Source: Acephala macrosclerotiorum | Taxonomy: Eukaryota > Ascomycota > Leotiomycetes > Helotiales > Mollisiaceae | DNA: 64,000 nucleotides | Reading direction: 5' to 3' | Assembly (NCBI GenBank): GCA_014904845.1 | Contig: MU119334.1 | Location: 84,599 to 148,598, forward strand | Part shown: one piece after another, positions 25,116-35,389 of the stretch | How positions within the stretch are numbered: position 1 is the stretch's first letter | Layout of the letters: every line of letters starts with the position of its first letter | Made by a program: the position numbers and the translations under genes | Notes under the pieces: generated by a model | What the model was told of the DNA's origin: nothing | Database searches by the model: none | Seen by the model: only the letters and a program-made list of their open reading frames with translations

Positions 25116-25861
25116 ACTGAGCTCAACGTTCGCTCATCGCGTGATAGTATCTTCACGATGCTGCCATATCGATAGGCTACCTCCTTGACTGATGATTCTT
25201 ATCATAAGTCAACCACACTCGTTCTTGGGATGGTTGCTGGAATTTGGGTAATGACATCAAACCTCATGGCTATGGGGGATAATATATAGAGAATTCAACA
25301 TTCCACCAATTTCGAAGTTGCGTATATTTCTGTTGACTTTGTGACCGGCTTACTGGAAGAACTTGGTCCATCGGACCATCGTTCCGACAGGATGCGAGAG
25401 AACCCTTATGTGGTATGAGAGATATGAAGACGTGCTTGAACGGGAATCGAATACAAGCAGCGAGTTTACCCTTGTCAAGGCTGTTCACCAACAATTGAGG
25501 CTGGGCTGTGAGTGGAGAGTGGTCACATGGACGATACTTTGTCAAGGTTTGAACGTATTTCATTTGCAAACATATGCAGCCAACAGGCTTGACATCACAA
25601 GTCCTGGAATTGCTTCCTCGAATAGCTGTTTTGATACGAAAGTCTATGAACTAGTTGCCTTGACCGTAGGTAACGACTAGGTCTCTATGATCACTACAGA
25701 AAACAGTAGACTCTACTTATAGTTTATGGACAATGCCAAAGTTGACCACGCAGATATTCTTCTCCAGAGTTTGGCAGCTTAGCTGTCGCCTGGTCCTACG
25801 CCGGCTTGCGCGTTTCGCTCAGTTTAGAGCACGTAAATGATCAAGAATCCGAGTAGCCCCA
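25116..25861. other. Convergent intergenic region between genes D and B
   Basis: No gene. The first ~200 bp are homologous to the 3' flank of gene E at 29119-29330 (shared blocks such as CTCTAAACTG, CATATCGATAG and GACATCAAA / GGCATCAAA). The duplicated unit therefore extends past the stop codons. Confidence 0.5.
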
Positions 25862-27142
25862 TCACCTGTGTCTTCTCTTCCAACCGGAACCTGCAATTGC
25901 AAGAACATAGTCATCCTGGAGTCTCACATGATCCTCGTCTGGAATTCGCCCAACCTTCAGAACTTTGACGTTGTGTTCCACAGTATAGACCTTGCCAAAG
26001 TTTAGACGAGACATAGGATCAATGAACTCTGACGGGTTCTCGACAATGACCGGGTATGGAATTTTCGTTAGGTTCTCTGTGGGAAATGAGGGAGCCTTAC
26101 TGTCGCTAGAGTAGACAGCAGCATGGTTTTCGGGTCTGACTCCACTCTTAAGAGTACCTTGTCCGTTGTAGGTGAATAGCGCTAGGCAGATAGAGCATTC
26201 CCTCATCTCTCTCACGACGACAAAGGTTCGCATTTTTGTGAAGATATTTCCGCCGAATCGTGAAGGTTCTATATTTGAGACTTCAGCCGCTGAAGTTTCT
26301 CCAGCGGGTTCAGACCACAACGTCTTGAAGACGCGTCCGAGCTTGAAAAATCGTCTGGGTTTGTTGATGACTTCGAAAGTCAAATCTTCTGTGTCCTGAC
26401 GAGTGTTGAATTGGGACCTTTTGGAAGATGATTCCGAGAACCCCATGCCGGCGAAGGATGACTGAAGATCTGCTTCAGGGTCCTCATACTCAGCATACTC
26501 AGATGGATTATAGTTCGTCGACGTAGATGAATTGGTATATCGTTCGGATTGTTTGGAGGTCGATGCGCTTGTATGCCTAGAGAAGTAGTTCGGAGTCGAT
26601 GTGCTTGCACGCCTAGAGGAGTGGTTCGTAGTCGATGTGCTTGCACGCCTAGAGGAGTGGTTCGGAGTCGATGTGCTTGCACGCCTAGAGGAGTGGTTCG
26701 GAGTCGATGTGCTTGCACACCTAGAGGAGTGGTTCGGAGTTGATGTGCCTGCACGCCTAGAAGAGTAGTTCGTGGCCGTATAAGATGGAGTATAAGTGGC
26801 TGCAATAACATTAGGACTTCGCTAGGAATTGGCCAGGATCAATATACCTTCGTCTTCCGCTTCATGTGCTGGTTCATCATATTCTTCCTTCTCCGAAACA
26901 TGAGGTATTTGGCCCTCTTCCCAATTCAATGCATCATCATTTTCTGCTGGGCGACCAGGTTGGGTATAGTCCCCCTCCCGTTCATTGTACGGATCTTCTT
27001 CAACAAGATCTTCTCGACACTGGTATTCGACCTCTCCCGAAGGTTTGTACCGGCTTCTCCATTCGCGTTGAACATTGTCAACCGAATTAGACCAAAACCA
27101 GGGACCCCAGGGCATCGAAGGATCTGCTTGTCTGCCTGACAT
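25862..27142 (-). CDS. Gene B: single DUF6590 protein with Ser/Thr minisatellite linker
   Basis: Two exons, 27142-26848 and 26799-25862, split by a 48-nt intron (GTATAT..TTGCAG), giving 410 aa. The N-terminus MSGRQADPS with YKPSGEVEY matches gene A. Residues ~100-200 are 12-residue repeats (core HSSRRASTSTPN), then an acidic linker. The DUF6590 domain runs from TFEVINKPRRFFKLGRVFKT through RTFVVVREMRECSICLALFT to PMSRLNFGKVYTVEHNVKVL. It is clearly closest to the first DUF6590 domain of gene A; the second domain of A is absent here. Divergent from gene E across 468 bp. Confidence 0.88.
26550..26790 (-). repeat. 36-bp coding minisatellite in gene B
   Basis: Six or so head-to-tail 36-bp units (plus-strand core GGAGTCGATGTGCTTGCACG, then CCTAGAGGAGTGGTTC), some differing by a single base. 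They encode 12-residue Ser/Thr/Arg repeats. They sit at the same point of the protein, between the GEVEY segment and DUF6590, where gene A has unrelated acidic repeats. Confidence 0.85.
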
Positions 27143-27610
27143 TTTTCAACTCGTTTCGACTTTGATGAGCAGAATCCAGCGATGTAAGTCGCAGGATGCT
27201 AGCCCACGGTCGGCTCAACATGTTAGCATTGGTGATGTTGTACCAGCACAGGCTGCAAGGAGGTCTCCGGGTACATGGTACATGTTCACGAAGTTGTGCC
27301 GGTTTGACCATGGTGAACAAGGCTGTGCCCTGGTTATGTATTAGGCTCGCAGCCCAACGCTAGGACCAACATAGAATATACGAATCACGTGTGTTGTATA
27401 ACACCCCTCCAATTGTAGGCAGACACCTAACATTGCAACGTGCCGGTTGGAATCGACACCTCTCACTGGCGACTTGAGATGTGTTTAGACCGCACATCAG
27501 AATATCTGTGTAGACCGCATCATGGCTACCGAGTACTAAGACAGCCATTTCCCTGCCACCTGGAGCAGTTCCAGGAACAATTACATTACTCGGTGTAAAA
27601 GCTCCATGCC
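27143..27610. promoter_or_regulatory. Divergent promoter of genes B and E (module 2)
   Basis: Head-to-head intergenic region. CACGTG at 27386-27391 and GCAGCCCAACGCTA at 27349-27362 have the same order and similar spacing as in module 1. About 80 bp nearer gene B (27180-27260) is recognisably the same sequence as 23010-23090. This points to duplication of the whole promoter with the genes. Confidence 0.55.
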
Positions 27611-29118
27611 ATGGCTCTCGCTATGACTCCGAAGAGAATCAAGTCCCTGACAACGCCCAGGAAACATGCTAGTACGGCACGAGGCGTGCTCACTAGGAAC
27701 AGCGCTTGTGCAGTTTGTTGGGCTGGCAATCATGAGGTAAGCTCTAGCATAGGCATCACTCCCTCTATCAGAGACAATACAGTACTGATGATTCAAATCA
27801 TTAGTGCAGACGAATGAAAAGCAGAGGAGGCATATGTCGAATGTGCGTCCCTAGTCGGATGGACGAAAACGCGTTTCACCAACCTGATGTATCGGCTGTG
27901 CCATTCCCTCGAGAAGGTAAGCCCGCTGCTCTCTGCCTCCTCTCGACATGGCACTGACACTTGGCAAGACATGCAACACTACCTCCACCAAGCCTCTCTG
28001 TCCCTCGAAATCCAAGACCTCGAATTTAATACCTGGAGCATATCTCTCGAGACTCAAAACGGACCCAAACTGGCCATGAACCTAGTGAGCCATGGCATAT
28101 TGGACGCGAATGATGCCGATCAGGTAGCATCTTTGGAGGGCTTGATTCTTTCCAGCTTCACAACAGACTTAAAAGCCAAGAAGGGCAACTCAAGTCTGAT
28201 CTCTAACGCAATACTTGCTGCCGGTCATGTACATTGTCTCCTATCCGAAATGTCCTACTCTCAGCGAGTACGCACGATGATGAAAGGTCGTGAGATTTCA
28301 AAGCGGGATGAGCCAAGCACAGTAGAAATAGTCTTCAAGTGCATGGTATTCCTGCATTTGGGGGACATCATTGGAGCTGTCGCGGCCGGGATACCATTGG
28401 ACAACATGGCCGAGGACGAAGATGAAGGCTTGCACAGCTATGTTGCTGCAGTACTCCTTCTTCATGAGGTCAACTGCATCCATACAACCCTTCGAGATGG
28501 AGGTCTGAGCAGTTTGCTGGTAAGTTTCTGTCTAGAAACATCTTACTACGAGTGCCAATAGACTAACAGTTGTAGCTGCCGCCCGAGCTTGGCGAAAAAC
28601 TGCGGGACTGGTCCAAGTCTCTCGAGAAGGGACTCGCACCTATGGTCCGAAGTGGATGTGACATATTCCCGAACTGGCAGGGCGCCCTGAATAAATCCAA
28701 GAAGCGATTCAAGAACCATCACCGCCGCGAGAGAGCTCAAATGACAATAGATCTGCAACAAAATATACACCCATCAGTTCCTTTCGACGAGATGGGCGAA
28801 AATTCCGCAGCATCAGCCTCTCGACTTTCTGAAACACCGCCGTCAGAGCCTCCTGTTGACGATATCGGACCTTTGCAGAATACAAGCTTGGAAGATTTCA
28901 ATGCCTCCGACAAAGCTTGGTCGGAAGTACCCAACCAAATCTCGCAGCAATCTATGGCTATAAATAATATTGCTGCTGGACAGATTGTCCCTGGCTTTTT
29001 CGATAGCGTGGATTTTGATCCACCCTTCGATTACAATGCCAATCCATACCTGGACCCGGAATATGAACACGTCGACTCCTACAACTGGATGAGCGGCCCG
29101 GGTTTTTCATCTACGTAG
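27611..29118 (+). CDS. Gene E: family X protein with five-cysteine N-terminal cluster
   Basis: Four exons: 27611-27736, 27805-27916, 27969-28519 and 28576-29118, giving 443 aa. The start is uncertain; a Met four codons downstream is equally possible. The cluster C-x2-C-x6-C-x9-C-x2-C lies near residues 34-56, with intron 1 directly before the third Cys exactly as in D and F. Exon 2 ends VPFPREG. Homology to D continues through LSLEIQDLEFNTWSISLETQ, GHVHCLLSEM, YVAAVLLLHEVNCI and LPPELGEKLRDW to AQMTIDLQQNIH. The C-terminus is acidic and aromatic (FDPPFDYNANPYLDPEYEHV). No sixth cysteine follows the cluster. Function unknown; a zinc-cluster regulator is the working guess. Confidence 0.8.
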
Positions 29119-29699
29119 CTCTAAACTGGGCTCACCTACGTTTCGTGTTGTCGATGTCAACTTGACATTGTCATATCGATAGACTATTTTCATTTTTTTA
29201 TTGGTCAACGTTGCTAGAGACTCGGGATGATGATGACTGGACAGAATGTGTATTGGAGATTGGGGAAGGCATCAAATTTTCATGGGTAGAGGGTAGATAT
29301 TATGCGGAATTTAACGATCTTACAAACTCCCGTGTTTTGAGTAGCCACTGGTCATGAATGGTAAAATGAAATGTAGCAACCTCCGGAGCAGCATTCTCAA
29401 TCTCACAGCTTCGCCTGGAAATTCTCGGCCCACTTTGATTGAGAAGGGAGACCAATTGGCCGAGATCATGAAGCAGTACTACTTGTGGTATCTCAGTCTA
29501 GCTAAGCCTCCTCGTTTGTCCTCTCAAAGCCGGGAGATTGAAAGCGCTGCTCTGGTGTGGGTCAATCGTGGCGCTTCATGCAGGGTGATTTGATATTTGG
29601 GTTAGGATTGTCAAACGGAGAATGCACTGGTTTTGGGTGAAGCGAGCGCGAGAAGAGACTGGCGCTCTTGGGGGTTGGAACGGTACTGTGCAGCAATAT
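29119..29699. other. Intergenic region 3' of gene E
   Basis: The first ~200 bp match the 3' flank of gene D. No gene recognised; a minus-strand ORF reaching in from 29930 is discussed under rejected items. Confidence 0.4.
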
Positions 29700-30190
29700 C
29701 AAGTATTCACTGATTGCAGGGAAAAGTGAACGTGTGAATAGAGTACTATCGCTTATATTTCCAACTTTGAACGAAGATTGTTTGGCCCTCTCTTGCCTAT
29801 TTTGCGTCGAAATACAGGATGTAATGAAGGCGGTAATAATCGTAAAAAGGTAAAACTTTGAAGGAAAGGCAGTCATGATTGAAGTGCTTGTGCGCGCAAA
29901 AAGGAAACCCAGATCAAGTCGACCCCTCATGAAAACCCAAGAGCAGAGATCGGAAAAAAATCAACATGACCCCAAATTTTGTGAACAAGGAAATGCAAAC
30001 TTTTAACACGATTGAATATATTCAGGTGGGCACCGGTCACCCAATTTATCCGGCTAACGTACGAAAGCTAAGTCGGAGAATAGATCAAGATCCATCTCCT
30101 TAGCGATCTCTTAGGTAGTTATTTCTTCAAGCAGAGGAAGCATGAGACGTGAGTGGGCATCTTATCTTCTGCAGCAAGGGCATCTATTGA
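29700..30190 (-). pseudogene. Decayed 3' fragment of a fourth family X copy
   Basis: This stretch is a diverged direct copy of about 30525-31010, the 3' end and 3' flank of gene F, offset by 810-840 bp. Anchors include GATCAAGATCCATC (30083 and 30892), GAAAACC.AAGA (29931 and 30769), CAAGGG and GAGTACTA. Read on the minus strand from about 30190 it gives AEDKMPTHVSCFLCLKK then a stop, aligned with EEDLIPAHVSYLALLDF of gene F. Only the last ~25 codons and the 3' flank survive, with indels. Confidence 0.7.
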
Positions 30191-30862
30191 CATTGACAGC
30201 CCAAAGACTGGTAGTAACAGGGCCGAAAAAACTCGTACAAGCGATAGATTGGTGCTGAAACTTGAACAAAATTCATGGCACGTAAGATCTTACAAGAGTA
30301 GCAAAGACGCTGACAAAACCTCGAAGCACGATTGCGTACAATTGCGTCCGGGTAAGAAAGCAGGATTAAGCTAGGCACAATCCAGGATACTGATATGCTT
30401 AGCAGAGTGAGATAATGTTGATTTAGATACAATCAATAGAGGTGCGAAGAAAGGTTTTCAATGCCGATGAGAATGAGAATGGAATAGTGGAATTGAATGT
30501 TGATTGTGAAGGCGCATACGATGTCGTGCATTAAGAGTTGCAATATAACGCAAAAGGGTATAAGGAGTACTAAGATATTGCTTGTGTTTCCAATCTTTTA
30601 ATGAGGACTGTCCAACCCTTTACTGTCGATATTATCTCGAACCAGACACCCATAGTGAAGTCGTATAAACGCAGAAGAAAACTAAGACCAATTATCGAAC
30701 CGAGGACATTCTGTGCGCAAAAATAAAATCCAAAGTATGATGACATGTTGAGTAGGGCCACCCAACTCGAAAACCTAAGACTAATCATCGGAGCAAAGCT
30801 AGCCATAAACAAAAGAAACAGGAAATCCAAGCTGGTCGGCATCGGTGGCCCGATCCGTCCAG
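30191..30862. other. Intergenic / 3' flank of gene F
   Basis: Contains the second copy of the direct duplication (from about 30525). A minus-strand ORF at 30842-30570 with a hydrophobic start is probably chance, since its counterpart in the other copy is not conserved in frame. Confidence 0.4.
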
Positions 30863-32238
30863 TTAACGTATCAACGCTAAGCCAGGGAAAAGATCAAGAT
30901 CCATCACAGAGGTTTCTGCCCCGGTGCTTTCAAAATCTAGCAGAGCGAGGTATGAAACGTGAGCTGGTATCAGATCCTCCTCATCAAGGGTATCATCTGA
31001 TGGCCAAAGGACTTTTATGGTTGGAGATATTGGCGGTGAGGTCAAGCAAACCTCGCCATCTCCGAAGGGTGTATATATCGGCGCAGTTGGCTGCGAAGTT
31101 GGCATGCTGTATTTGATTTGGTGAAGTGTGAGCTTCAGTTGGAAAGTATCGAAACGACGCCGGGCGTTTCTTAGGGCACTTAGAGCTGAATCCCAGTTGA
31201 CCTGGATGCCGCAGCCATGACGAAGCCGTTGTTGTAGCTCTGCATCGATGTTGGCAAACCATTCGACCAAAGTTCCTCCTGGACCTTTCCAGGCGGGAGG
31301 AATCTAGAGACTGTCAACGGCCACACGCAGGTTGTCCAGGCTCAATTATAGACTTACTCGAGCATGCAAAGAGAGAGGGCCGTTACGAAGATTTTTCATG
31401 AAATAGTCCACTTCGCGGCGAAGGACAAATGCAGCGGCATAGGATGCTCGAGTGTACTCAGGAAACTCGTTTTCTGGATCCTCGAACCGGATTGTGGCAA
31501 GCGTTCTCTCCAGGAGTTCCCTAAGTCTACTAAGGACAAGGAACCGAAAATGAATATGGAGATTGTAATGGGTGAATTGATTGGGGATAGGGTTGTTGTC
31601 TCTAGTCGTGTGAATTTCCTCTATATCTTGACTCGATGAGCACAGGAAATGGATATATCCACCAGCAAGGATTGCGTCTTCAATCGCAACTGTGTATGGA
31701 CCTCTGCCCTGCAAGGTCAGGGTGAATTTTTGCTGAACCAATCCGTCAAGCCATAATACTAGCTTTGTATTCAGGGTATTGAACGGTGCATCGATATCGT
31801 GTGCGTAGGCTTCGGATGTCTCGCCAGCAGAATTTGTAATCTGCAGGGTCAAGGCATTTCGTTCTTGACTTCCAATATCGATATCAAGGGTGGGAAGGGA
31901 ATTGAGGGTATGCATGGATGTGGGAACGAAGTCCCTTAGGATTGTTTGGAACAATTCTGCATGGGCAGCTGGGGAGTGTTAGGGAGTAGGACAACCACCA
32001 GACGCGCCGGGAGATATACCTGCTTCGTAAAAGAGCTCTGCGTTATGGATGGAGCCGTCTTGTAACATGCCCTGCCGAATATAGGGTCTACAATTTCGAC
32101 ATTGCAGATTGTTAGCATCGCGGATACACTATAAGCTTTTATCAGAAAGGTTAACATTTGGGAAACTGATAATCTTACCCTGTGCCTTTGATCCGAGCAC
32201 AATGGACAGGCATGCAATCTAGAGAGCACTTCTGCCAT
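30863..32238 (-). CDS. Gene F: family X protein with five-cysteine N-terminal cluster
   Basis: Four exons: 32238-32179, 32128-32020, 31956-31358 and 31303-30863, giving 402 aa. The cluster is C-x2-C-x6-C-x8-C-x2-C, with intron 1 immediately before the third Cys and intron 2 after a one-base phase, both as in D and E. The body aligns as AILAGGYIHFLCSSS (E: AILAAGHVHCLLSEM) and SYAAAFVLRREVDYFMKNLR (E: SYVAAVLLLHEVNCI). A segment starting IPPAW follows intron 3, where D and E have LP.EL. The tail is Pro/Thr-rich then acidic and ends MDLDLFPGLALIR. It is the most diverged of the three. An upstream in-frame ATG (about 32265) is possible. Divergent from gene C. Confidence 0.78.
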
Positions 32239-33029
32239 TATGATAGACTCTCCGATAAATTTCATCAACAGCGTACTGCCGAGCTAGTTCTGCTGCTCTC
32301 CTTATATACCTCCGTACTGTGCCCTCCAAATTAGGATATCACGTTAAAGGATAGAGTTAATGCTCATGTTGGCAGTATCTTGCTGGCGATTGAGCAACGA
32401 TTCCGCCATGTTAGCCTCGCGGAGAGCAGATGAGAAGTTCCAGAGTGCGGTCACCCTCTCCAAGACGAATGTCAAAGTTACGTGGCAGGACGGCGTTGCT
32501 CTCAAAGAAATGGCTGCGGCCGCATTATTATAGGCTCGGTAAATCCCAAGGCTTGAACGCCAGCCGCTCACTTCGGAAGGTGAGGAACCGGTGAATGGGC
32601 TTGCTCTTTGTGAAAAGCCTAGCTGGCTGAAGTTGGGCAATTCAACCTCATGTATGACCCGAAAATGGTGCCCAACAAAGAGGGGCCATATTATAGGATT
32701 AGACTCCAAGAAAGTTTGGCGAAAGGCTGTTCAAATAAGAGCAACAGCGGCGCCTAGCAGCTTAAATTTCACGACGTAACTTTCGTGAAATGTTTGTCTC
32801 ACGACATGCAATTAAGAAACATTAAAGGTTAAAGACTTGAATGTGTGCACAATGAAGTTGTCATCCCAACACGTAGTCGGTCTTGTCGGGCACCAAAATA
32901 AATGGAGTTTTGCCGCCCCACCATCACGTGAAACCAAAAGCAAAAGAGGCGCGGTCAAAAAAGCACCTGCCCAGTCCCGCCATTTCTACGCTCTGACACA
33001 ACGAGCCTGCCACTATTTCAAAATGCAAA
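32239..33029. promoter_or_regulatory. Divergent promoter of genes F and C (module 3)
   Basis: Head-to-head intergenic region with CACGTG at 32925-32930, 105 bp before the gene C start. I see no other clear similarity to the module 1 and 2 promoters. A 121-codon minus-strand ORF (32709-32344) has no support. Confidence 0.45.
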
Positions 33030-34704
33030 ATGAACCATGGAGGTTCAGAATGGGTTCAATACGAGGAAGACGGCGCGTCCCCATCAGATTACTATGCGGG
33101 TCAAGACCAGCAAAGGGACAGCTACTCGGCACAGCCAAGCTGGGAGACATCGAACGACGAGCCAGATGAGCCGGAGGAATACTACGGCATAAGTAATGAC
33201 GGACCTTCCTATTCACAGCCATGGGCACCGCAGTCCCCGATCGAGCATACTCCTTCACGACACTCGAATATAAATGATATGCGGAGGAATGTATACCGTG
33301 TGACTGAGGTCGAGGAACACTCTTGTCAGACATGTGGAAGGACTTTCACAAGACGAAGTGACCGAGACCGGCATTTCCAGACCGTCCATGTCGATGATGG
33401 AGAACGCAACTACAAATGCGACGTGGGAGATTGTGCGGCAGGCGTCACAAGTTGGAGGAGACCGGAAGGACTCAGAACCCATAACAAGACATGGCATAGC
33501 TATTGCTGCGAGGAGCCCGGCTGCTCACGTGGATATCCACGCGGGTTTCGCTCTCAAGACGCCCTCGACGCCCATAACGAGGCAAACCATCTTCAATATC
33601 AGTCAGAATATACTTCATACAAGCCTCCTAACGAGCCTCCATATGAGATAGCCTCATCTCGACCGGATCCAGTTCACACAAATCAACCTAGCATGTCGAT
33701 TCCAGTCCCCCCGGAAACTCAGATTAGCGTTGGTTCGCATGCGATGGCAGACAAACTGGACCCCAGTATGTATACCTTTAGAATCGTCTATATTTCGCTA
33801 ATTCCCTTTCTTAGGATATAAGGTCCAACCCTCTTCCTTCTTTGTACCAGGAAGAGTTTTCAAGGTCCTTTGGTCGGAACCTACCAATGTCACGGAAGAT
33901 ATTGACTTCGACGAAGAGCAAGTCGGAGGTCGCGTCGCGTACGACGAGTATGTCTACACCACTGTTCGTCGCTTTGTAGTCATAAGGACCTTTTCAGGTC
34001 ATTCGCAATGTCTTCCGATTCTCACCTACGGTGGTCAAGGCGTTTTGAAAAGAGGCATCCATGCAGAGACCCATGCACAAATATACTCCTCACATAAGCC
34101 ACCTCGCGTTTCTTACGAGGAGATGGAGAAAGGGTTGACCCGGAAACCTATTCGTATCAGGCCAGAGTCGCAGTCTGAAAACCTGGATCCTATGTCCAGA
34201 CTCAACTACGCAAAGATCTATACCATCGAGCATAATATCAAGGTTCTCTCAGTCGGCCGGGTCACGAACACTGACGGACAAACCCTGGTCAATGATTTCG
34301 ACGACATCCACAGGCCGTTGGCAGACACTTGGGGCCTTCCTCTCAACAGTCAACAATCGCAACGGCCTGACACTTGGGGCCTTCCTCTCAACAGTCAACA
34401 ATCGCCGGCGCGCCGAGAATATAGCCAGCCTAGTTCTCCTCAAGAGCAGGCAGCTTATTATAATGTAGACACCACTGTCACTGGTCTTGAGAGTATGTCA
34501 GTTTCGCAAAATTCATACAATTATAATCCTTCATATCAGGCGGCTAGCAGTTCGTACAATCAAGGCTCCAAGGATTATGAAAATTCCAGCTATTTCAATC
34601 CTGGTCCAACTGCAAGCGGCGATGAAGCAATCCCCATCGCCGAGGTGCCTCGAAGACCGCAGACATCTCATGAAAAGCAGCGCAGGCGCGATCGTAGACG
34701 TTAG
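33030..34704 (+). CDS. Gene C: C2H2 zinc-finger and DUF6590 fusion protein
   Basis: Two exons, 33030-33765 and 33815-34704 (intron GTATGT..TTCTTAG), giving 541 aa. After an acidic, Tyr/Gln-rich N-terminus come three C2H2-like fingers at about residues 97-195: C-x2-C-x12-H-x4-H (CQTCGRTFTRRSDRDRHF), then two with C-x4-C spacing and longer loops. Exon 2 holds DUF6590, from FFVPGRVFKVLWSEPTNV through RRFVVIRTFSGHSQCLPILT and TYGGQGVLKRG to PMSRLNYAKIYTIEHNIKVL. The C-terminus is Ser/Tyr/Gln-rich with a duplicated 15-residue unit and a basic end. The finger fusion suggests DNA or nuclear binding, unlike genes A and B. Confidence 0.9.
34324..34405 (+). repeat. 45-bp direct duplication in gene C
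   Basis: The sequence beginning GACACTTGGGGCCTTCCTCT at 34324 is repeated exactly for at least 37 bp from 34369 (period 45 bp). It encodes DTWGLPLNSQQS twice, in frame. Confidence 0.9.
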
Positions 34705-35389
34705 CTTAAACAGCTTAACCAATTTGTTAGGGATGGGGGACTTTTCCGATGCTGGCAGGGACGCGCGGCAGAGTCACCAAGTTTAGGAGGGACATCTGCC
34801 CCCAACAGCAATGTTTATAGCGCACCGATTCATTGCATCAAGTTTGCAACATCAAGAGCACGAACAGCCACTTGGTTCGTTGGCACGAATTTCAACTATC
34901 TCCGAAATCGTGGTCCCCAAAATAGAGGAACCTAGAGAGTACCTTAACGACTCACCTATTTATACGTTCGACAGAATCACGGAAGTTTGGGAACTTCTGA
35001 AATGCTATTTCACCGCATGAAACCTTCGTGTACATGTTTGTCAACTTTATGGACTCGAAGAAGCACGCAAGTCTATTGTGCCTAGTCTTGCCGAAGGTAG
35101 ATCAGACCAGTAGTAGCTCAATGCATAGTGATACCCGGAGTCTCTGTCCCGTGCAGATGCTATTCGTGTGAACTGTCTACCCATTGCTACCAAAGAAATG
35201 GTCCTTGGGAGATAAGTCTAAAAATAGGTTCAGCCTCGCCACAGCTTTTCGTCCGAGGTCTCTAAATAAGATGCTAATCATCACGTGCGCTGCATGTGAG
35301 ACAAGTTTCACCGCCGCGCATATGACCTTCGGGAATGAAATAAAGACTAGACTCATCTTTCCGATGTTTTATCACGGGAACGTAATGTG
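34705..35389. other. Intergenic region between gene C and HET gene
   Basis: 3' flank of gene C and promoter of the HET gene on the same strand; CACGTG occurs near 35283. No gene seen. Confidence 0.4.

Noticed and set aside
26550..26790. 36-bp regular repeats that could suggest a CRISPR-like array
   Set aside because: The units are head-to-tail without spacers, lie in frame in an exon, and the genome is eukaryotic.
29562..29930. Minus-strand ORF with a signal-peptide-like start, possible small secreted protein
   Set aside because: It falls in the decayed duplication, and the homologous copy at 30570-30842 does not keep the frame, so selection for a protein is unlikely.
32344..32709. 121-codon minus-strand ORF in the module 3 promoter
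   Set aside because: No counterpart in modules 1 and 2, no domain, and it sits where the divergent promoter is expected.
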